Source: Selaginella moellendorffii
Lineage: Eukaryota > Streptophyta > Lycopodiopsida > Selaginellales > Selaginellaceae
Assembly (NCBI RefSeq): GCF_000143415.4
Contig: NW_003314262.1
Coordinates: forward strand, 3,158,519 to 3,222,518
DNA: 64,000 nt
Direction of reading: 5' to 3'
The first letter of the stretch is position 1; every line of letters begins with the position of its first letter. The translations under genes were made by a program, and so were the position numbers. Below are positions 53,162-63,736 of this stretch, in pieces. The notes under the pieces are model-generated. The model ran no database searches, was not told the origin of the DNA, and saw only the letters and a list, made by a program, of their open reading frames with translations.

Positions 53162-53999
53162 ATGGCGAGCGGCGTCTTTGCGATCGATCAGGTAAGAAAT
53201 CCCTAGGCGCGTCGTGTTCCTCGGCTCGATCGAGCTATGGCGCCTTGATTCAATCGAAGCAGCGCTTAATTTGAATCGAGGAAACGCTCTAGCTTTGCTG
53301 GAATGAGGGAGTCTCATAGCATTCTTTTTTACTGGTCGCTTGGCATTAAGTAGATTATTCGCGTGTGTTCATCGTCCTGGTTGAAAGGAACCGACCGCTA
53401 CCGCTGTGGCTGTACCGTGGAATTCGTTTGCGTGCTTTCTTCTTCCTGGTAGGATATATAAGTTGTCATGCACATCACGGTGTGTGGTGTGATTTAAGCC
53501 TTTGACTGCTTACATCGCTGGAATTTTATTTTTTCTTCCTCTTCTTCTTTCCCTCTTTGATTGCCCAAGATCTAAGCACAGATTCGTTCCTGCTGCTACT
53601 TGGGCATGTTGATGTCACTCATATCTGCCTGTAAAGTCTTGGATCCAAGTGAGATTTTCCGAAGAAGGGACTTTTAGTTTGTCTAGGTGGGGTTTTTACA
53701 GGAGAACGGACTCTTGGAGTGCTGGTACTCTATATAATAATGGTTGGAGTTTGTTTTGCAGATTACTAGGAAAGAAGTTGGTTTCTCTCAAAACATGAAA
53801 AATACACTCAATGGTACACACAGCGGTTTTGTTGCTGCTGCAAATCCAGGTGCTTTGGACTGTTTTTTTTTCTTGTTTTTTCCTTGAGCAAGCCTCTGCG
53901 GTCCAGAACTCACAACGGGAAATTCGATGCGGTGATAGGTACTTACATAACAGTGATCCATTCGGTCCAGTTGGAGCCTGGAACTTCAGTCGGTTGTGA
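53162..53999 (+). CDS. Possible small protein gene, three exons, unassigned
   Basis: Exon 1 (53162-53191) encodes MASGVFAIDQ and ends at GTAAGA. Exon 2 (53762-53849), after TTTTGCAG, encodes ITRKEVGFSQNMKNTLNGTH then SGFVAAANP. Exon 3 (53893-53999) continues SAVQNSQREIRCGDRYLHNS then DPFGPVGAWNFSRL and a TGA. Phases agree across both joins and give a 74-residue protein. I do not recognise the family and exon 2's donor (GTGCTT) is not strong. The gene is convergent with NAC 2, whose stop is 86 bases away. Confidence 0.38.
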
Positions 54000-54084
54000 A
54001 TCGTCGTCGCTGCTCTCGACATCCGCTGGTCGACGCGAGCGTTGTTTGTTACCGTCCGAATCTCAAGTCGACAAGAGGCCTCTG

Positions 54085-55648
54085 TCAGTAACTCCACAGC
54101 GTGTCCATTTCCGCCGACGAAGAAGACGGAGCAACCGCTCGGTAGAGATTCGGTGGGACTTCGTCGGTGCCAGCGGAATCCGTGAGAGAGAACGAAGCTC
54201 CGGAGGGGAAGTTTTGCTGAAGAGTGGTGGTGCACAGAGCAAGGTAGTGAGGGTGACTCTCGTTCAACCATCCGGCGGTGTTTACGTCCATGGGCTGGTA
54301 TACGGGTTGATGCATCGGCGGTGCGGACTTGGGCTCCACCTTGCACGCCCGTATGCCAGCTTTGGCCACCGAGTATGGACCGCTCAGCGACCGTGAAAAC
54401 TGGTCGAGAGCCTTGAGCGAGTTGATGTCCGGGACGAGAGGTTGGCTGGGCTGGTTTTGGAGGTGGTGAAACGTTGAGAAGTCGGGCCTTGGCTTGGAAT
54501 AGTTACCGGTGGTGGTGAAGGTGTACGATTCGAGTGCTGGTAAGCTGCCAAGGTTGGCTTGAGCCGCGAAACAAGTTGGAAGCTTTAATTCGCTAATGTC
54601 AGGCGGTGCTGCTGCTGCTGCTATAGAGGGGTGGTGCAGCATTGTGTCTGGATTAGTATCAGCAGCCGCGACTTGTACTCGGGGCTGCCAGCCGTTCTGC
54701 CTTTGCTCCTTGAGGAAGGAAGTGTCAGAGAAGCTTGGGACCTGGTCGTTCTGGCTCGTCTCGCTACTATCAGCAACAGCTTCTTCGGTGACTGTAACGT
54801 GAGGGGAGTCGTCTCGCAGCGGAGGCAGTGAAGTGTGAACTTGCTGAGCCGCTATCACATAGTGCGGGTCCCTAGCGAGGTTGCTGGATTCCCTCAACGC
54901 CTTTTTGCTGCCGGGGAACTTCTGGAAAACGCGACATATCACCCATTCGGAATCCTGTGAGCAGTTGAAGAAAAGCAGCTTTGGTCATTGGATTCCGACC
55001 GGAGAAAGAACAGGGAACACGAGGAGAAAGACTCGAGAGAATGCATCACTTTTTCCAACTGAGAGGTAGTTTGAGACTCACCTTAGGCAGCCTCGCGTTT
55101 CGATTAAACTGACTTGCTTCCCCTTCCAGGCGGTATTCGTGCATGATCCAGTTGCTCTTGAGCCCCTTTGGAGCTCTTCCCCTATAGAAGACAAGAGTTT
55201 TCTTCATACCCACCAGACAGGAGGTCCGAGAGCTGTTTATGTTTCGGTCCTTCCCGGTTGCCTTCCAGTATCCAGCTTCAGTGGCCCTGTTGGTCCTCAT
55301 TCCAGTCGGATACTTCCGGTCTCTTAGAGTGTAGAAGTACCATTCCTTCTCTCCCATGCTCGCTTTGGCTGCACAAAGAGAGACCAAAGGTAGACAAAAA
55401 AACCATTTTTCAGTGGACATCTCTAACTGATTGCTTCACAGGTTGTCGGGCAACTTACTCGGCAGATCCCAAGGCTCGCACTTGTTGAGGTCAACTTCGG
55501 CAATTGCACTGATTCTAAAGCTACTGAAGAGAACTTTCCTGGTCAGGTAGTACACCAGCTCTTCGTCCGTGGGATGGAACCGGAAGCCTGGAGGTAAATA
55601 TGGATCCTCAGGCCTTTGCTGCATCTGAGCCAAGGACAACAAGTCCAT
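54085..55648 (-). CDS. NAC transcription factor, CUC/NAM/ORE1 type
   Basis: This is a developmental-type NAC factor. The ATG at 55648 opens [20 protein letters not shown]; subdomains A ([18 protein letters not shown]) and B ([18 protein letters not shown]) are in exon 1. Exon 2 has C ([40 protein letters not shown]) and D ([32 protein letters not shown]). Exon 3 (from about 54957) starts [20 protein letters not shown] with [21 protein letters not shown] and [10 protein letters not shown] are hallmarks of the NAM/CUC/ORE1 clade, which works in meristem boundaries and leaf ageing. The C-terminal half holds [13 protein letters not shown] (near 54760-54730), in the place where seed-plant members carry the miR164 target (VPCFS), and the end [12 protein letters not shown]. 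About 420 residues. It has about 98-base introns in the usual NAC positions. Confidence 0.93.
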
Positions 55649-57400
55649 GGTGGAGTAACTCTTTTGCTTTTGCTTGCAGGGAACGCAGGAGCGAGCAAGG
55701 AGAAGATTGGAGGAGAGGAGGATAATATAAATCCCGAGTAGCCAAAGACAATTGCGTTCTCGACTGCACAGGCGATGCGATGCGCCCCTAGGTACGGACA
55801 AGCGGCAAAGCTCTCACGCTTGGCTCCCGGTCCTACAGATGGCACGGCATTGAAGCGTTTAGAGCCGGAACAAGATGAGCGCTTGTGCATGCAAACAAAG
55901 AAAGGCCATCCCTTGGAGCGCCTCACGAAGCCGGCTTATCATCTTTTTGGAGCTTCTCTATCCCAGATTCGCGGACGGAACCAACGAAGCTAGCAGCGCC
56001 TCGACCAGAACGCTTCAGTCGCTCGCCAGTAGCTAACAAAACGAACCGAAGATCGCTCGTCACAAAGACAAAAGATGGAGGACGAAGAACAACTCTCGCG
56101 AGAAAGAAGAACAAAACTCTCGCTCGCTCGGTCGATCGATCGATCGATTGAGGAGGAGAAACACCGCCGCCGCGCCTCAGGAGTTATTTCTTTTCTTCTT
56201 CGTCTTCCTCGCGACCGAGAAAAGTAGAAACCAAATCGGAAAAGCGAGCGAGCGAGCGAGTGTGAACAACTCACACTGATAACTACATCTAGCAGCGTCG
56301 AGGCAACCGACGGTGGAGATTCGGCCATGTACTCGTGCTCACATGTCAACGGCCGCTTCCCGCCACTGCGGTAGCGCCACGCGTCCATATTGTCAGGTCC
56401 CGGCCTTCAGGGTCCGTGGGTCTGTCAGACGCATTATATCTTCCTTTGCATCAATCGGTGCGCGCTAAAAAACTTATAAAAAAAAAGCGCAAAAAATATT
56501 AAACAAATCCAGCGAACTCGCCAGAAAAATTTGCAAATTTTACAAGATAATATTTTTTGTGTGTACGGTCTAGAAGATCGTGCCTCGACGGACCGACCAA
56601 AATCACGTAAAAAAAAAGGGAACACTGGAACCCGGAGAGAGTTGAAGTTTGAATGTTTCCAAATATGTGGGGCAATTTTTCTCGCTCATTCTTCATGAGA
56701 AAGATCTCTTCCAACAACGGGTGGATCATCAATGTAGGTCCAATCGAATTGCACGATCTATAAACTCAGGTATATGTATACTTCTTGTATGCTGAAATTT
56801 CGTATCTGGCAATTAGCTCAACTGTGATGCTTTTCAAAGCGTCTCAACATCAGGCAGTGTCATGGAATTTATATAAAAAATCAGAAAAAATACGATTAAA
56901 AGTGTAGACCAGCCCGCCCGTTTCACAGCACATTTTTTTGTTGATTGAGTGGCATAGACGCCGGCCGGGTACGGTGGCCCTGGCCACGCCACTGGAGAAG
57001 CGCCATGGCCCACAGAAACGCTCCCGCCACAGCGTACGGACACCACGACGTCACCGGCCACGTCAGTGTTTCGTCACCGCCACGTCGGACGGCATTGGAA
57101 AACCAAACAAAACGCTCTGCTGTTTTTCTTGGAAATTTCATAGTTTTGCTTGGAGTGTTATCTAATCGTTTCCAGTTCCAGCGAGACATTTATATCGTCG
57201 GCAGCAGAATTTCATGGGCTCTTTGCTTTATTGCTGGAAAGAGGGCGAGAAAATAGAATTCAAAATATCGGACTAGAGAAAATACACTACAAAATACTAA
57301 GTCAAGACAATACAAAGAGAGCCCATCGATCATTGAGTGAGGTCATTCCAATCATGTAGCGGATCCCTCAATCATTCAGGAAATGGCAGCCTCCACATTC
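55649..57400. promoter_or_regulatory. NAC 2 upstream region
   Basis: No supported gene. GC-rich, repeat-like tracts: GATCGATCGATCGAT (56132-56147) and GCGAGCGAGCGAGCGAG (56243-56259). From 56430 onwards the sequence is AT-rich with nothing recognisable. Confidence 0.35.
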
Positions 57401-57560
57401 TAAATCCAAGCGTTCGCGAGAATATGCCGGGGTCAGCGTCCGTTTGAACCGAGCATCTTGCCGGCATATGCTTCTGTCTCCCTAACGGTGACAGTCCGCA
57501 CGGAGCTCTGTCATCTTGACTGACGGGCGGCCAGGCTTTAGCCTGCTAGGTAAGAAGAAT
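57401..57560. other. Hairpin-rich segment
   Basis: Several inverted repeats lie close together: ATATGCCGG (57422-57430) with CCGGCATAT (57461-57469), CTGTC (57474-57478) with GACAG (57490-57494), and CAGGC (57532-57536) with GCCTG (57541-57545). They could form three adjacent stems. No known ncRNA family is recognised on either strand. Confidence 0.3.
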
Positions 57561-58499
57561 CTTAAGCAGCAGATCTACGAGATTCGATTCCCTATGATAC
57601 CATTGGCATCATTCTCTCTACCTCTACCAGTCAAAAGCTGTCTTAGATAGTACCGGGTACGCTGCCGGTTTAATGTCTTATGGGGTGGGGTGTACTGGAG
57701 GCAGGCCGCTACTGCACACCCCCAACTTGAAAACTTACAAACAAATCCCACTCTACATTTTTGTCCAGAATGTAGGATCTCAGTAGGGTTTTGTACATGA
57801 GCTGGATTTTGCCATGGTATGGCAAATATGTTCGTATTTTTATACTGAAAGTAACATTGGTCCAAAACAATTGGATTACCTTTTGGGAATCAAATAATAG
57901 TATTCTAAGCATTAAAATGGTGCTGGTACATGGACAGATATGGTAATGTCTGAGGTTGATGTTCTGATGAGCCAGACCAATTTCCCAAAGGGGAAAGGTA
58001 CAAATGTGCTTCTTCTTCTTGAGCAATGGAGGAGGCAAAGAGTTTAACCTGTTTGCTGGTGGGGTACCAGAAGCAGCCACTTCAAAAAAAAAGGGCTCAT
58101 GTCTGTTGCAACTTTAAAGGCTTCTGGAGACTCTGAGTGGATGGATAGATGGATGGATTGGTGCTTCTGCTGCTGCTGGAGGTGGAGAGATCAAAACTTT
58201 AAGGCTTTGAAACAGAGCAGGTTCTTGCCTTCTTTTTAAACCTCTGTTTCTCTGGACTTTAACAAGAAAGGAAAAAAAGAAAAATGCAGCTCTGGCTTCG
58301 ATGCAGTCAAAGTTCTTATAAAACTAGTCAAAAGCAGCTTTAAAAGAACTAATCAATATTTCCAAGGTGTTTAGCCTGATTACAAATCACATTTTTGGAT
58401 GACTTTTGTCCCTATTCAATCATAAAATGCCTCAAAAGAACAATGATTCAAAAGGACACTGCTAGGGGTTAATTCAAAGGGCTGTTCACACTATCATAT
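57561..58499. other. Spacer before the TLC gene 3' end
   Basis: No supported gene. A 123-codon - strand frame at 57709-58080 has no domain. A GGATGGATAGATGGATGGAT run lies near 58140-58158. Confidence 0.3.
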
Positions 58500-59830
58500 T
58501 TACTTTTGTTTCTTCTTGAAAGCCTTGACAACACCCAGTGAAATCTTTCGAAACCATACCAGGTTCATCAACGCCAGCAGAGGCGGAGCGATAAACAAGA
58601 AATAAAATCCAGCATCATGCATTTGTCTCACCTGTCAAGATACATAAGCATGTACAAGTAAAACAACAATTACCAAAACGCTTACCTGATCAAAATGAAG
58701 GTAAATATGAGTGAAGAAGTAGACAAAGAGCAGCACTCGAAAGATCTAGAACAACACAAAGAGAAAATCGCAAAAGGAGTCAAGATCTTTGATGGTGGAG
58801 GATGATCATAGTAGTGTACCAGCCATGTCAGGAAAAGTAAGATCCCATTGAGGAGGTAGGCGTTTGATCCACTTTGGCCAGCAGTGCTCAAGTACCTTTT
58901 GCAACCATTGCGATAAAACACAAAGTTTGATTCGCGATGTGATGGGTGGACGGAGGATCGATCGATCGAGGTGATCGCTTACCATCTCAAGTTGACGAAC
59001 GGAGTAGTGAATTCCGAGAAGAGGACCAAGTAAAGATAGATGTGCGCGTACCCACTGTGAAGACCCAGAGCTAGCGAGGCGATAGAAAGGCCGTGATGGA
59101 GTATCTGTGTTTATATGGACACAAAACAAAGATAAAATATTGAAACGCCAGAAAGATTTGGAAGAAAAGAAGCTTACGTAAACCCATCCTCCAAGATCCG
59201 GATAGCACCAAATTATCATCGAGAGATCCGCGATGAAGTAGCCGATCGAGAACTGCATTGGAAGATCGAGGAGTTTCAAACGCTCGCGCAAAGTTATGGA
59301 AGCGTTTGATCCAACTACTTACACCAAGAACAGCCTGAGAGAAGATGGTGCTACGGAAGACCACGGGCCCGTACGGGGCAGCGTCGGAGAAGAAATCGCT
59401 GTACACAAGAAGGTAAGCGGCGATGGTGGACACAACAATCGCGTGCGCGGTTGAAAATCCTCTAAAAAAGTTGGTGACAAAATTGGTGAACCAAGAACTC
59501 GGGATCAAAACTTCAATGTAAGTGGCGATCACGAACAAACCTGTTGCTCCACTCGATTTGCTGCCGCCTCGCGAGGGATCGGTACACCTTGATCTGCGAG
59601 AAGCTGGATTCCATGTTGTCGTACACCTATCCAAGTTCTTACATTTTTGAAGCTCTGCTCGTCACCACGATGAAAGGAACAAACAGAGAAAACAAGAAGA
59701 AAAAGCTTACAGATTTGCAAAAGACGATCCCCACAGCTATGGACGCCAGCCAGAGCAGCGGCTCCGCCAACCGCCCACGCTCGCCAAAAACCTCCCACAT
59801 CTGCCGATTGAAGAGCTCCGCCTTGTCCAT
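58500..59830 (-). CDS. TLC-domain membrane protein (TMEM56/TLCD4-like)
   Basis: This multi-pass membrane protein has a TRAM-LAG1-CLN8 domain, found in ceramide synthases and lipid-handling proteins. The ATG at 59830 opens MDKAELFNRQMWEVFGERGR and the first membrane segment PLLWLASIAVGIVFCKS. Exons go on with VYDNMESSFSQIKVYRSLAR, then EWSNR, GFSTAHAIVVSTIAAYLLVY, FSIGYFIADLSMIIWCYPDL, then GGWVY, ILHHGLSIASLALGLHSGYA, YLVLFSEFTTPFVNLRW, YLSTAGQSGSNAYLLNGILL, IFRVLLFVYFFTHIYLHFDQ and VRQMHDAGFYFLFIAPPLLA, ending FKKKQK with the TAA at 58500-58502. The HH pair (ILHHGLS) and FSEFTTPFVNLRW are the family signature. The Lys-rich tail resembles an ER retrieval signal. It lacks the homeobox-like part and Lag1p motif of true ceramide synthases, so that activity is doubtful. 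About 270 residues. Confidence 0.9.
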
Positions 59831-60331
59831 CGCCGCCCAATTCTAGAAACTCGATCGATCGATAGATTGCAAGATCTCTTCCACTCTCCTCTCGCTCTCT
59901 CTCTCTCTCAAGTAGTAGTAGCAAAGAGGGTTATGGAAACTGCTAATCGTGGATGAGGAGACGGGCGCGACTTGTCCACGATCTGCCAAGCTCCGGCGAG
60001 AGCCCAATTTTTTAATCGCGATCCAGGCGCTGCGGCAGCCGGGGATTCCACCGTCGCAGACGAACAAGTAGAAGTGGGAGACCGCCACATTTTCTTTCTT
60101 CTTTTATTCTCGCCCCACCTTACTCCACTGTAGTAGATTGGAAGAATGGGAGAAGTTTTTCAAAACTTGTGGGCAAAAACGCAGCAACGTCCTTTTCGCG
60201 CTTGGTGATAGCCCCAGAATATTCTTCAGAACCGGCACAGTCAACGGCACTATTGACACGTGTCAGTCCCTTACTATCGACAAGTGGCATAAGCCCTAAC
60301 CTTCGTTGTTTAGATCGTGATTAAATGTAAA
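59831..60331. promoter_or_regulatory. TLC gene upstream region
   Basis: Contains a short CT-rich microsatellite (59890-59910) and GATCGATCGATAGAT near 59852-59866, then sequence without genes up to the tRNA. The promoter of the TLC gene is expected here. Confidence 0.35.
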
Positions 60332-60404
60332 GCGCTTGTAGCTCAGTGGACAGAGCGTCTGTTTCCGGAGCAGAAAGTCGCAGGTTCGATCCCTGTCTGG
60401 CGCG
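60332..60404 (+). tRNA. tRNA-Arg (anticodon CCG)
   Basis: The 73-base cloverleaf can be folded by eye: acceptor GCGCTTG with CTGGCGC (one U-U mismatch and one G-U), D arm GCTC with GAGC, anticodon stem TCTGT with GCAGA around TTCCGGA (anticodon CCG, reading CGG arginine codons), and T arm GCAGG-TTCGATC-CCTGT. The discriminator base is G. There is no intron and CCA is not encoded, as normal in eukaryotes. A TTTT at 60406-60409 would serve as the polymerase III terminator. Boxes A (TAGCTCAGTGG) and B (GGTTCGATCC) are intact. Confidence 0.95.
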
Positions 60405-60495
60405 AATTTTAACATCTTTAAAGGTTTATAAGCCCCAAATATCAGAGAATTCATTGAAAATCTTCTAAAGGTTGGTTTTTTAAAATGTGAGTTCT

Positions 60496-62895
60496 CTATC
60501 GCACCTCGCTCAAGATCATCTCGGCTTGGAGCGCTCTCCCTGATCTCGCGAGACCCTCCACAATGGTGCTGTAGCTCACGCCATCCGGATCACAGCCTTG
60601 GCTCCTCATCCTCTGGAAGAACTTGAGAGCATCATCGATGCGCCCCGCCTTGCACAGCCCACCGATGAGCGCGTTGTAAGTCGAGACGCTCGGCGGACAG
60701 TGATGTCCACCGCCGCCGCCGCTGCTCATCTCCTCCACCATCCTCTCGGCCTCGGCGAGCCGGCCGCAGCTACAAAGCCCGTGAACCAGCGAGCAGTAAG
60801 TCACAGCGTTTGGCTTGCATCCCTCCATCGCCATCTCCCGGACAGCCTCCACGGCCTCCTCGATCTTCCCCGCCTTGCATAGCCCGTTCACCAGGCTGCT
60901 GTAAGTCACCACGTCGGGGCGGCACCCTGCTCTAGCCATGGCTTCCATCACGCTCCTGGCCTCCTGCGTTCTTCCCAGCTTGCAAAGCCCGTCCACCACC
61001 GTGCTGTATCCCACTACGTTGAGCCCACACCCGTCGCTGGAAGCCATCTGTTCCATCATCTCCAGCGCAGTGTCGATCTTCCCAGACTTGCACAGCCCGT
61101 CGAGGATGGTGTTGTAAGTCACTACGTTGGGGTCGTGGTGGCTGTCTCGCATCTGCTCTAGAACCTGATGAGCGTCCAGGACCTTGCCGGACTTGCAAAG
61201 GCCGTAAACGAAACTGCTGTACGCAACCACGTCCGGAGCACAGCCCGAGGCCTTCATGCGCTCGAGCAGCTGCTCGGCCTCTTGAAGCCTTCCGAACTTG
61301 GAGAAGCCATGGATGACGGACGTGTACGTGAAGAGATTCGCCGTCTTGCTCATCGTGTGCAGCAGCTCCTGAGCCTCGGAGAACCTCCCGGCTTTGCATA
61401 GCCCGTCCATGAGCGTGTTGTAAGTCACAACATCGGCCTTAACACCGCTCGCGGCCATCTTTTGGAGTAGAGAATCAGCCATCTCCAGGTTCTTTTCCCT
61501 GCAGCAACCGCTGATCAGTGTGTTGAAAGTAATGAGAGTCGGACAGCAACCTGCGCGGATCATCTCCTCTAGTAGCTCCAGCGCCTCTCCAAGCCTCGCG
61601 GACTTGCACAGCGACGCCACAACCTTAGTGTACATCAAGGCATCCGGCCGGAGGCCTCTCGAGATCACCTCCTTGAGGAGTTCCCGGCTTTCTTCCACCT
61701 TCCCTGCCTTGCAGTACCCGGATAGAAGAGTGCTATACGTTACCATATCCGGAGTACTCCTCCCGCCCCTGGAGATCATATCTCGGACTAGCTCTTCGGC
61801 TTCGTGCCACCTTTCTAGCTTGCAAAGTCCCTCGAGCAAACCGTTGTAGCTCACAACGTTGGGCTGGATATCCCTGGCAGCCATCGTTTCCAGAAGCCTC
61901 TCGCAGTCACCCGGCCTTCCCTGCTTAGAAAACCCGTTAACAAGCGCGTTGAAAGTCACAGAGTTTGGCGGGCAACCTGTTCGATCCATCTCGTCGACAA
62001 CGTCGCTGGCTTCGCTCGATCGTCCAGCTCGACAAAGAGCGTCCACAAGCACCGTGTACATGACCACCGTCGGCTGGACACCCTCGACTCTCATCACCCT
62101 CAGCCACTTTCGAGCGTCGGCAAACCTCTCCTGCCGCGAGTAGCACTTCACCAGCGAGGAGCTAAAGATCGAGAGAGCCGGAGCAGCGCAGCCGGACCGC
62201 CGGGCCAGCAGCCTCACAAACTCTTGCGCAGTGCCGGATCTTCCAGCCTCACAGAGCGCCTGGACGACGGCATTGGAGGTGTCAAAGTCGAGCGAGCAGC
62301 CCCGAGCGATCATCTCCATGGCAAGCTCGTAGCCATCGTCGGCCATGCCATGCTTGCACTTGGAGGAGACGAGCACTGTGTAGATCGCGGCGATGAGCGG
62401 CGAGTCCCACAGTCGAAAGTATCCCACCGCGGCGCTTACGTCCCCGGCCTTGCACAGCGCGGAGATTATCGGGAGATGGGAGTACTCGTCGGGCTGGAAC
62501 GAGGAATCCACCATTCTTGCCACGATTTCCAGCGCCGCGACGAGATCCCCGGCCTTGCAGTAGCAAGAGATGACCATGTTGTGGGAGAATGCATCGCTGG
62601 GGCACGACTCGAGAATCTGGCGCGCCTCTCGAGCCCTACCCGATCGCGTGAGGAGATAGATGAGGCAGCCGGAGGAGAATCTGGTGTGGAAGAACCTGGG
62701 GATCGTATCGGCGGCCCAACGGAAGAATGCGAGCGCCACATCGGGATCGCGTAGCCGCCGCACGACGCTCCCGACGACGTTCGATGGCGTCGTCTCGTAG
62801 CAGGCATAGGGGACGAGATCAGACTCCAGCTGCGGCCAGGGGCGCCCGCTCTGGAGCAGGCTCGCAATCTCTTGCACCGTCCTCTTCCATCGCAT
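60496..62895 (-). CDS. P-class pentatricopeptide repeat protein, 799 residues, intronless
   Basis: An RNA-binding protein acting most likely in plastid or mitochondrion. The ATG at 62895 opens MRWKRTVQEIASLLQSGRPW. From about residue 90 onwards there are around twenty 35-residue PPR motifs with the typical phrases VTYNTLMDGLCKAGRFSEAQ, VVTYSSLVNGLCKAGKIEEA, and VSTYNALIGGLCKAGRIDDA. No E, E+ or DYW extension is present after the last repeat (ends ALQAEMILSEVR), so it belongs to the P class, whose members stabilise, process or help translate organelle transcripts, rather than to editing factors. Motif residues at the fifth and last positions vary (N, S, T with D, N), which would allow an RNA target prediction. 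The N-terminus has few acidic residues early on, but targeting is not decidable by eye. Confidence 0.95.
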   Translation of the reverse strand: MRWKRTVQEIASLLQSGRPWPQLESDLVPYACYETTPSNVVGSVVRRLRDPDVALAFFRWAADTIPRFFHTRFSSGCLIYLLTRSGRAREARQILESCPSDAFSHNMVISCYCKAGDLVAALEIVARMVDSSFQPDEYSHLPIISALCKAGDVSAAVGYFRLWDSPLIAAIYTVLVSSKCKHGMADDGYELAMEMIARGCSLDFDTSNAVVQALCEAGRSGTAQEFVRLLARRSGCAAPALSIFSSSLVKCYSRQERFADARKWLRVMRVEGVQPTVVMYTVLVDALCRAGRSSEASDVVDEMDRTGCPPNSVTFNALVNGFSKQGRPGDCERLLETMAARDIQPNVVSYNGLLEGLCKLERWHEAEELVRDMISRGGRSTPDMVTYSTLLSGYCKAGKVEESRELLKEVISRGLRPDALMYTKVVASLCKSARLGEALELLEEMIRAGCCPTLITFNTLISGCCREKNLEMADSLLQKMAASGVKADVVTYNTLMDGLCKAGRFSEAQELLHTMSKTANLFTYTSVIHGFSKFGRLQEAEQLLERMKASGCAPDVVAYSSFVYGLCKSGKVLDAHQVLEQMRDSHHDPNVVTYNTILDGLCKSGKIDTALEMMEQMASSDGCGLNVVGYSTVVDGLCKLGRTQEARSVMEAMARAGCRPDVVTYSSLVNGLCKAGKIEEAVEAVREMAMEGCKPNAVTYCSLVHGLCSCGRLAEAERMVEEMSSGGGGGHHCPPSVSTYNALIGGLCKAGRIDDALKFFQRMRSQGCDPDGVSYSTIVEGLARSGRALQAEMILSEVR

Positions 62896-63073
62896 CGAAG
62901 AGCCCGAAGAACCCTAGATTCCCTTTCATCTGTGGAAGATTCTGCTATCTTTTTGCCCTTATAGTTTAGCGGAATATACCCAGAAAGCGGCCGAAGGTAT
63001 ATTCGTTTGATGGCTTTTCATCTTAAAGACGGTTGCTTGGCAAAAACCCTAGAACGCAAATGAGGGGGAAGAA
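62896..63073. promoter_or_regulatory. Divergent region between PPR and MGCGASK genes
   Basis: 178 bases between start codons. AACCCTAGATTC (62911-62922) and AAACCCTAGAACG (63046-63058) are telo-box-like elements, one near each gene. Confidence 0.5.
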
Positions 63074-63736
63074 ATGGGCTGTGGAGCATCGAAAGAAAGC
63101 CCGCAGTCCGCAGCCATAGATCCATCCCCGATCGGTGACAGGAAGAAGGGCGCGATTGCGACAGTGGACGGCGAGTGCTCGGATCTCCGCGGTAATGGCG
63201 GCGACGATTTCGACTGCGACCCCGGGGACGATTCGTCCGCCGCGGCTAGGGCTTCCAAGGCGGTGAGCTTGATCGTCAGGACGTGCTCCCCGGAGCGGCA
63301 ATCTAGCCCGCCGCGGCAGGAAGAGGAGGAGGAAGCGCGGGGCCAGAGCGACGAGGAGGAGGAGGAGGATGAGGGGAATCAGGGAATACTGAAAGCCGAG
63401 AGGGAGAAAGAGGATCATCACGGCGATCTGGAGGAGGATGGGAGTTCCGAGACGATTGTGTCGCCGTCGAAGTCCCCGGATCTGGCAGCGCTGGACGTGA
63501 CAGAGAAGGAATGCTGCGGCCAGGGTGTGGATGATATTCTGCCAAAGGCCGCGGCGGCGGCGCTGGAAGCGATCGTCAAGAGCGCCGAGGATGACGTCCA
63601 GGCCATGAAAGTCGTCGCGGCCGTGGCTGCGGTGGGGGACATTCTCTTCGGTGGCAAGGAGGAGACCGAGACGAAGATCGAGAAGTGCCAAACGATCGTC
63701 AAAACTCTTGCCGAGGTTGATCCATCGATGCTGTGA
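63074..63736 (+). CDS. Acidic protein with N-myristoylation signal, unknown function
   Basis: The ATG at 63074 opens MGCGASKESPQSAAIDPSPI. Gly2 with Ser6 and Lys7 fits an N-myristoylation site, and Cys3 may be palmitoylated, so membrane attachment is likely. Residues 80-150 are very acidic with Glu runs (QEEEEEARGQSDEEEEEDEG). The C-terminal about 70 residues form a helical, Ala-rich part (DDILPKAAAAALEAIVKSAE, DVQAMKVVAAVAAVGDILFG, CQTIVKTLAEVDPSML) with a stop at 63734-63736. No family was recognised. 220 residues in one exon. It is divergent from the PPR gene. Confidence 0.7.
   Translation: MGCGASKESPQSAAIDPSPIGDRKKGAIATVDGECSDLRGNGGDDFDCDPGDDSSAAARASKAVSLIVRTCSPERQSSPPRQEEEEEARGQSDEEEEEDEGNQGILKAEREKEDHHGDLEEDGSSETIVSPSKSPDLAALDVTEKECCGQGVDDILPKAAAAALEAIVKSAEDDVQAMKVVAAVAAVGDILFGGKEETETKIEKCQTIVKTLAEVDPSML

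Noticed and set aside
57709-58080. 123-codon - strand frame starting MAASGTPPANRLNSLPPPLL
   Set aside because: No recognisable domain, AT-rich, no splice partner; probably chance.
60496-62895. PPR array read as a DNA tandem repeat
   Set aside because: The 105-base periodicity reflects the 35-residue protein repeat; DNA copies differ too much for a recent tandem repeat.
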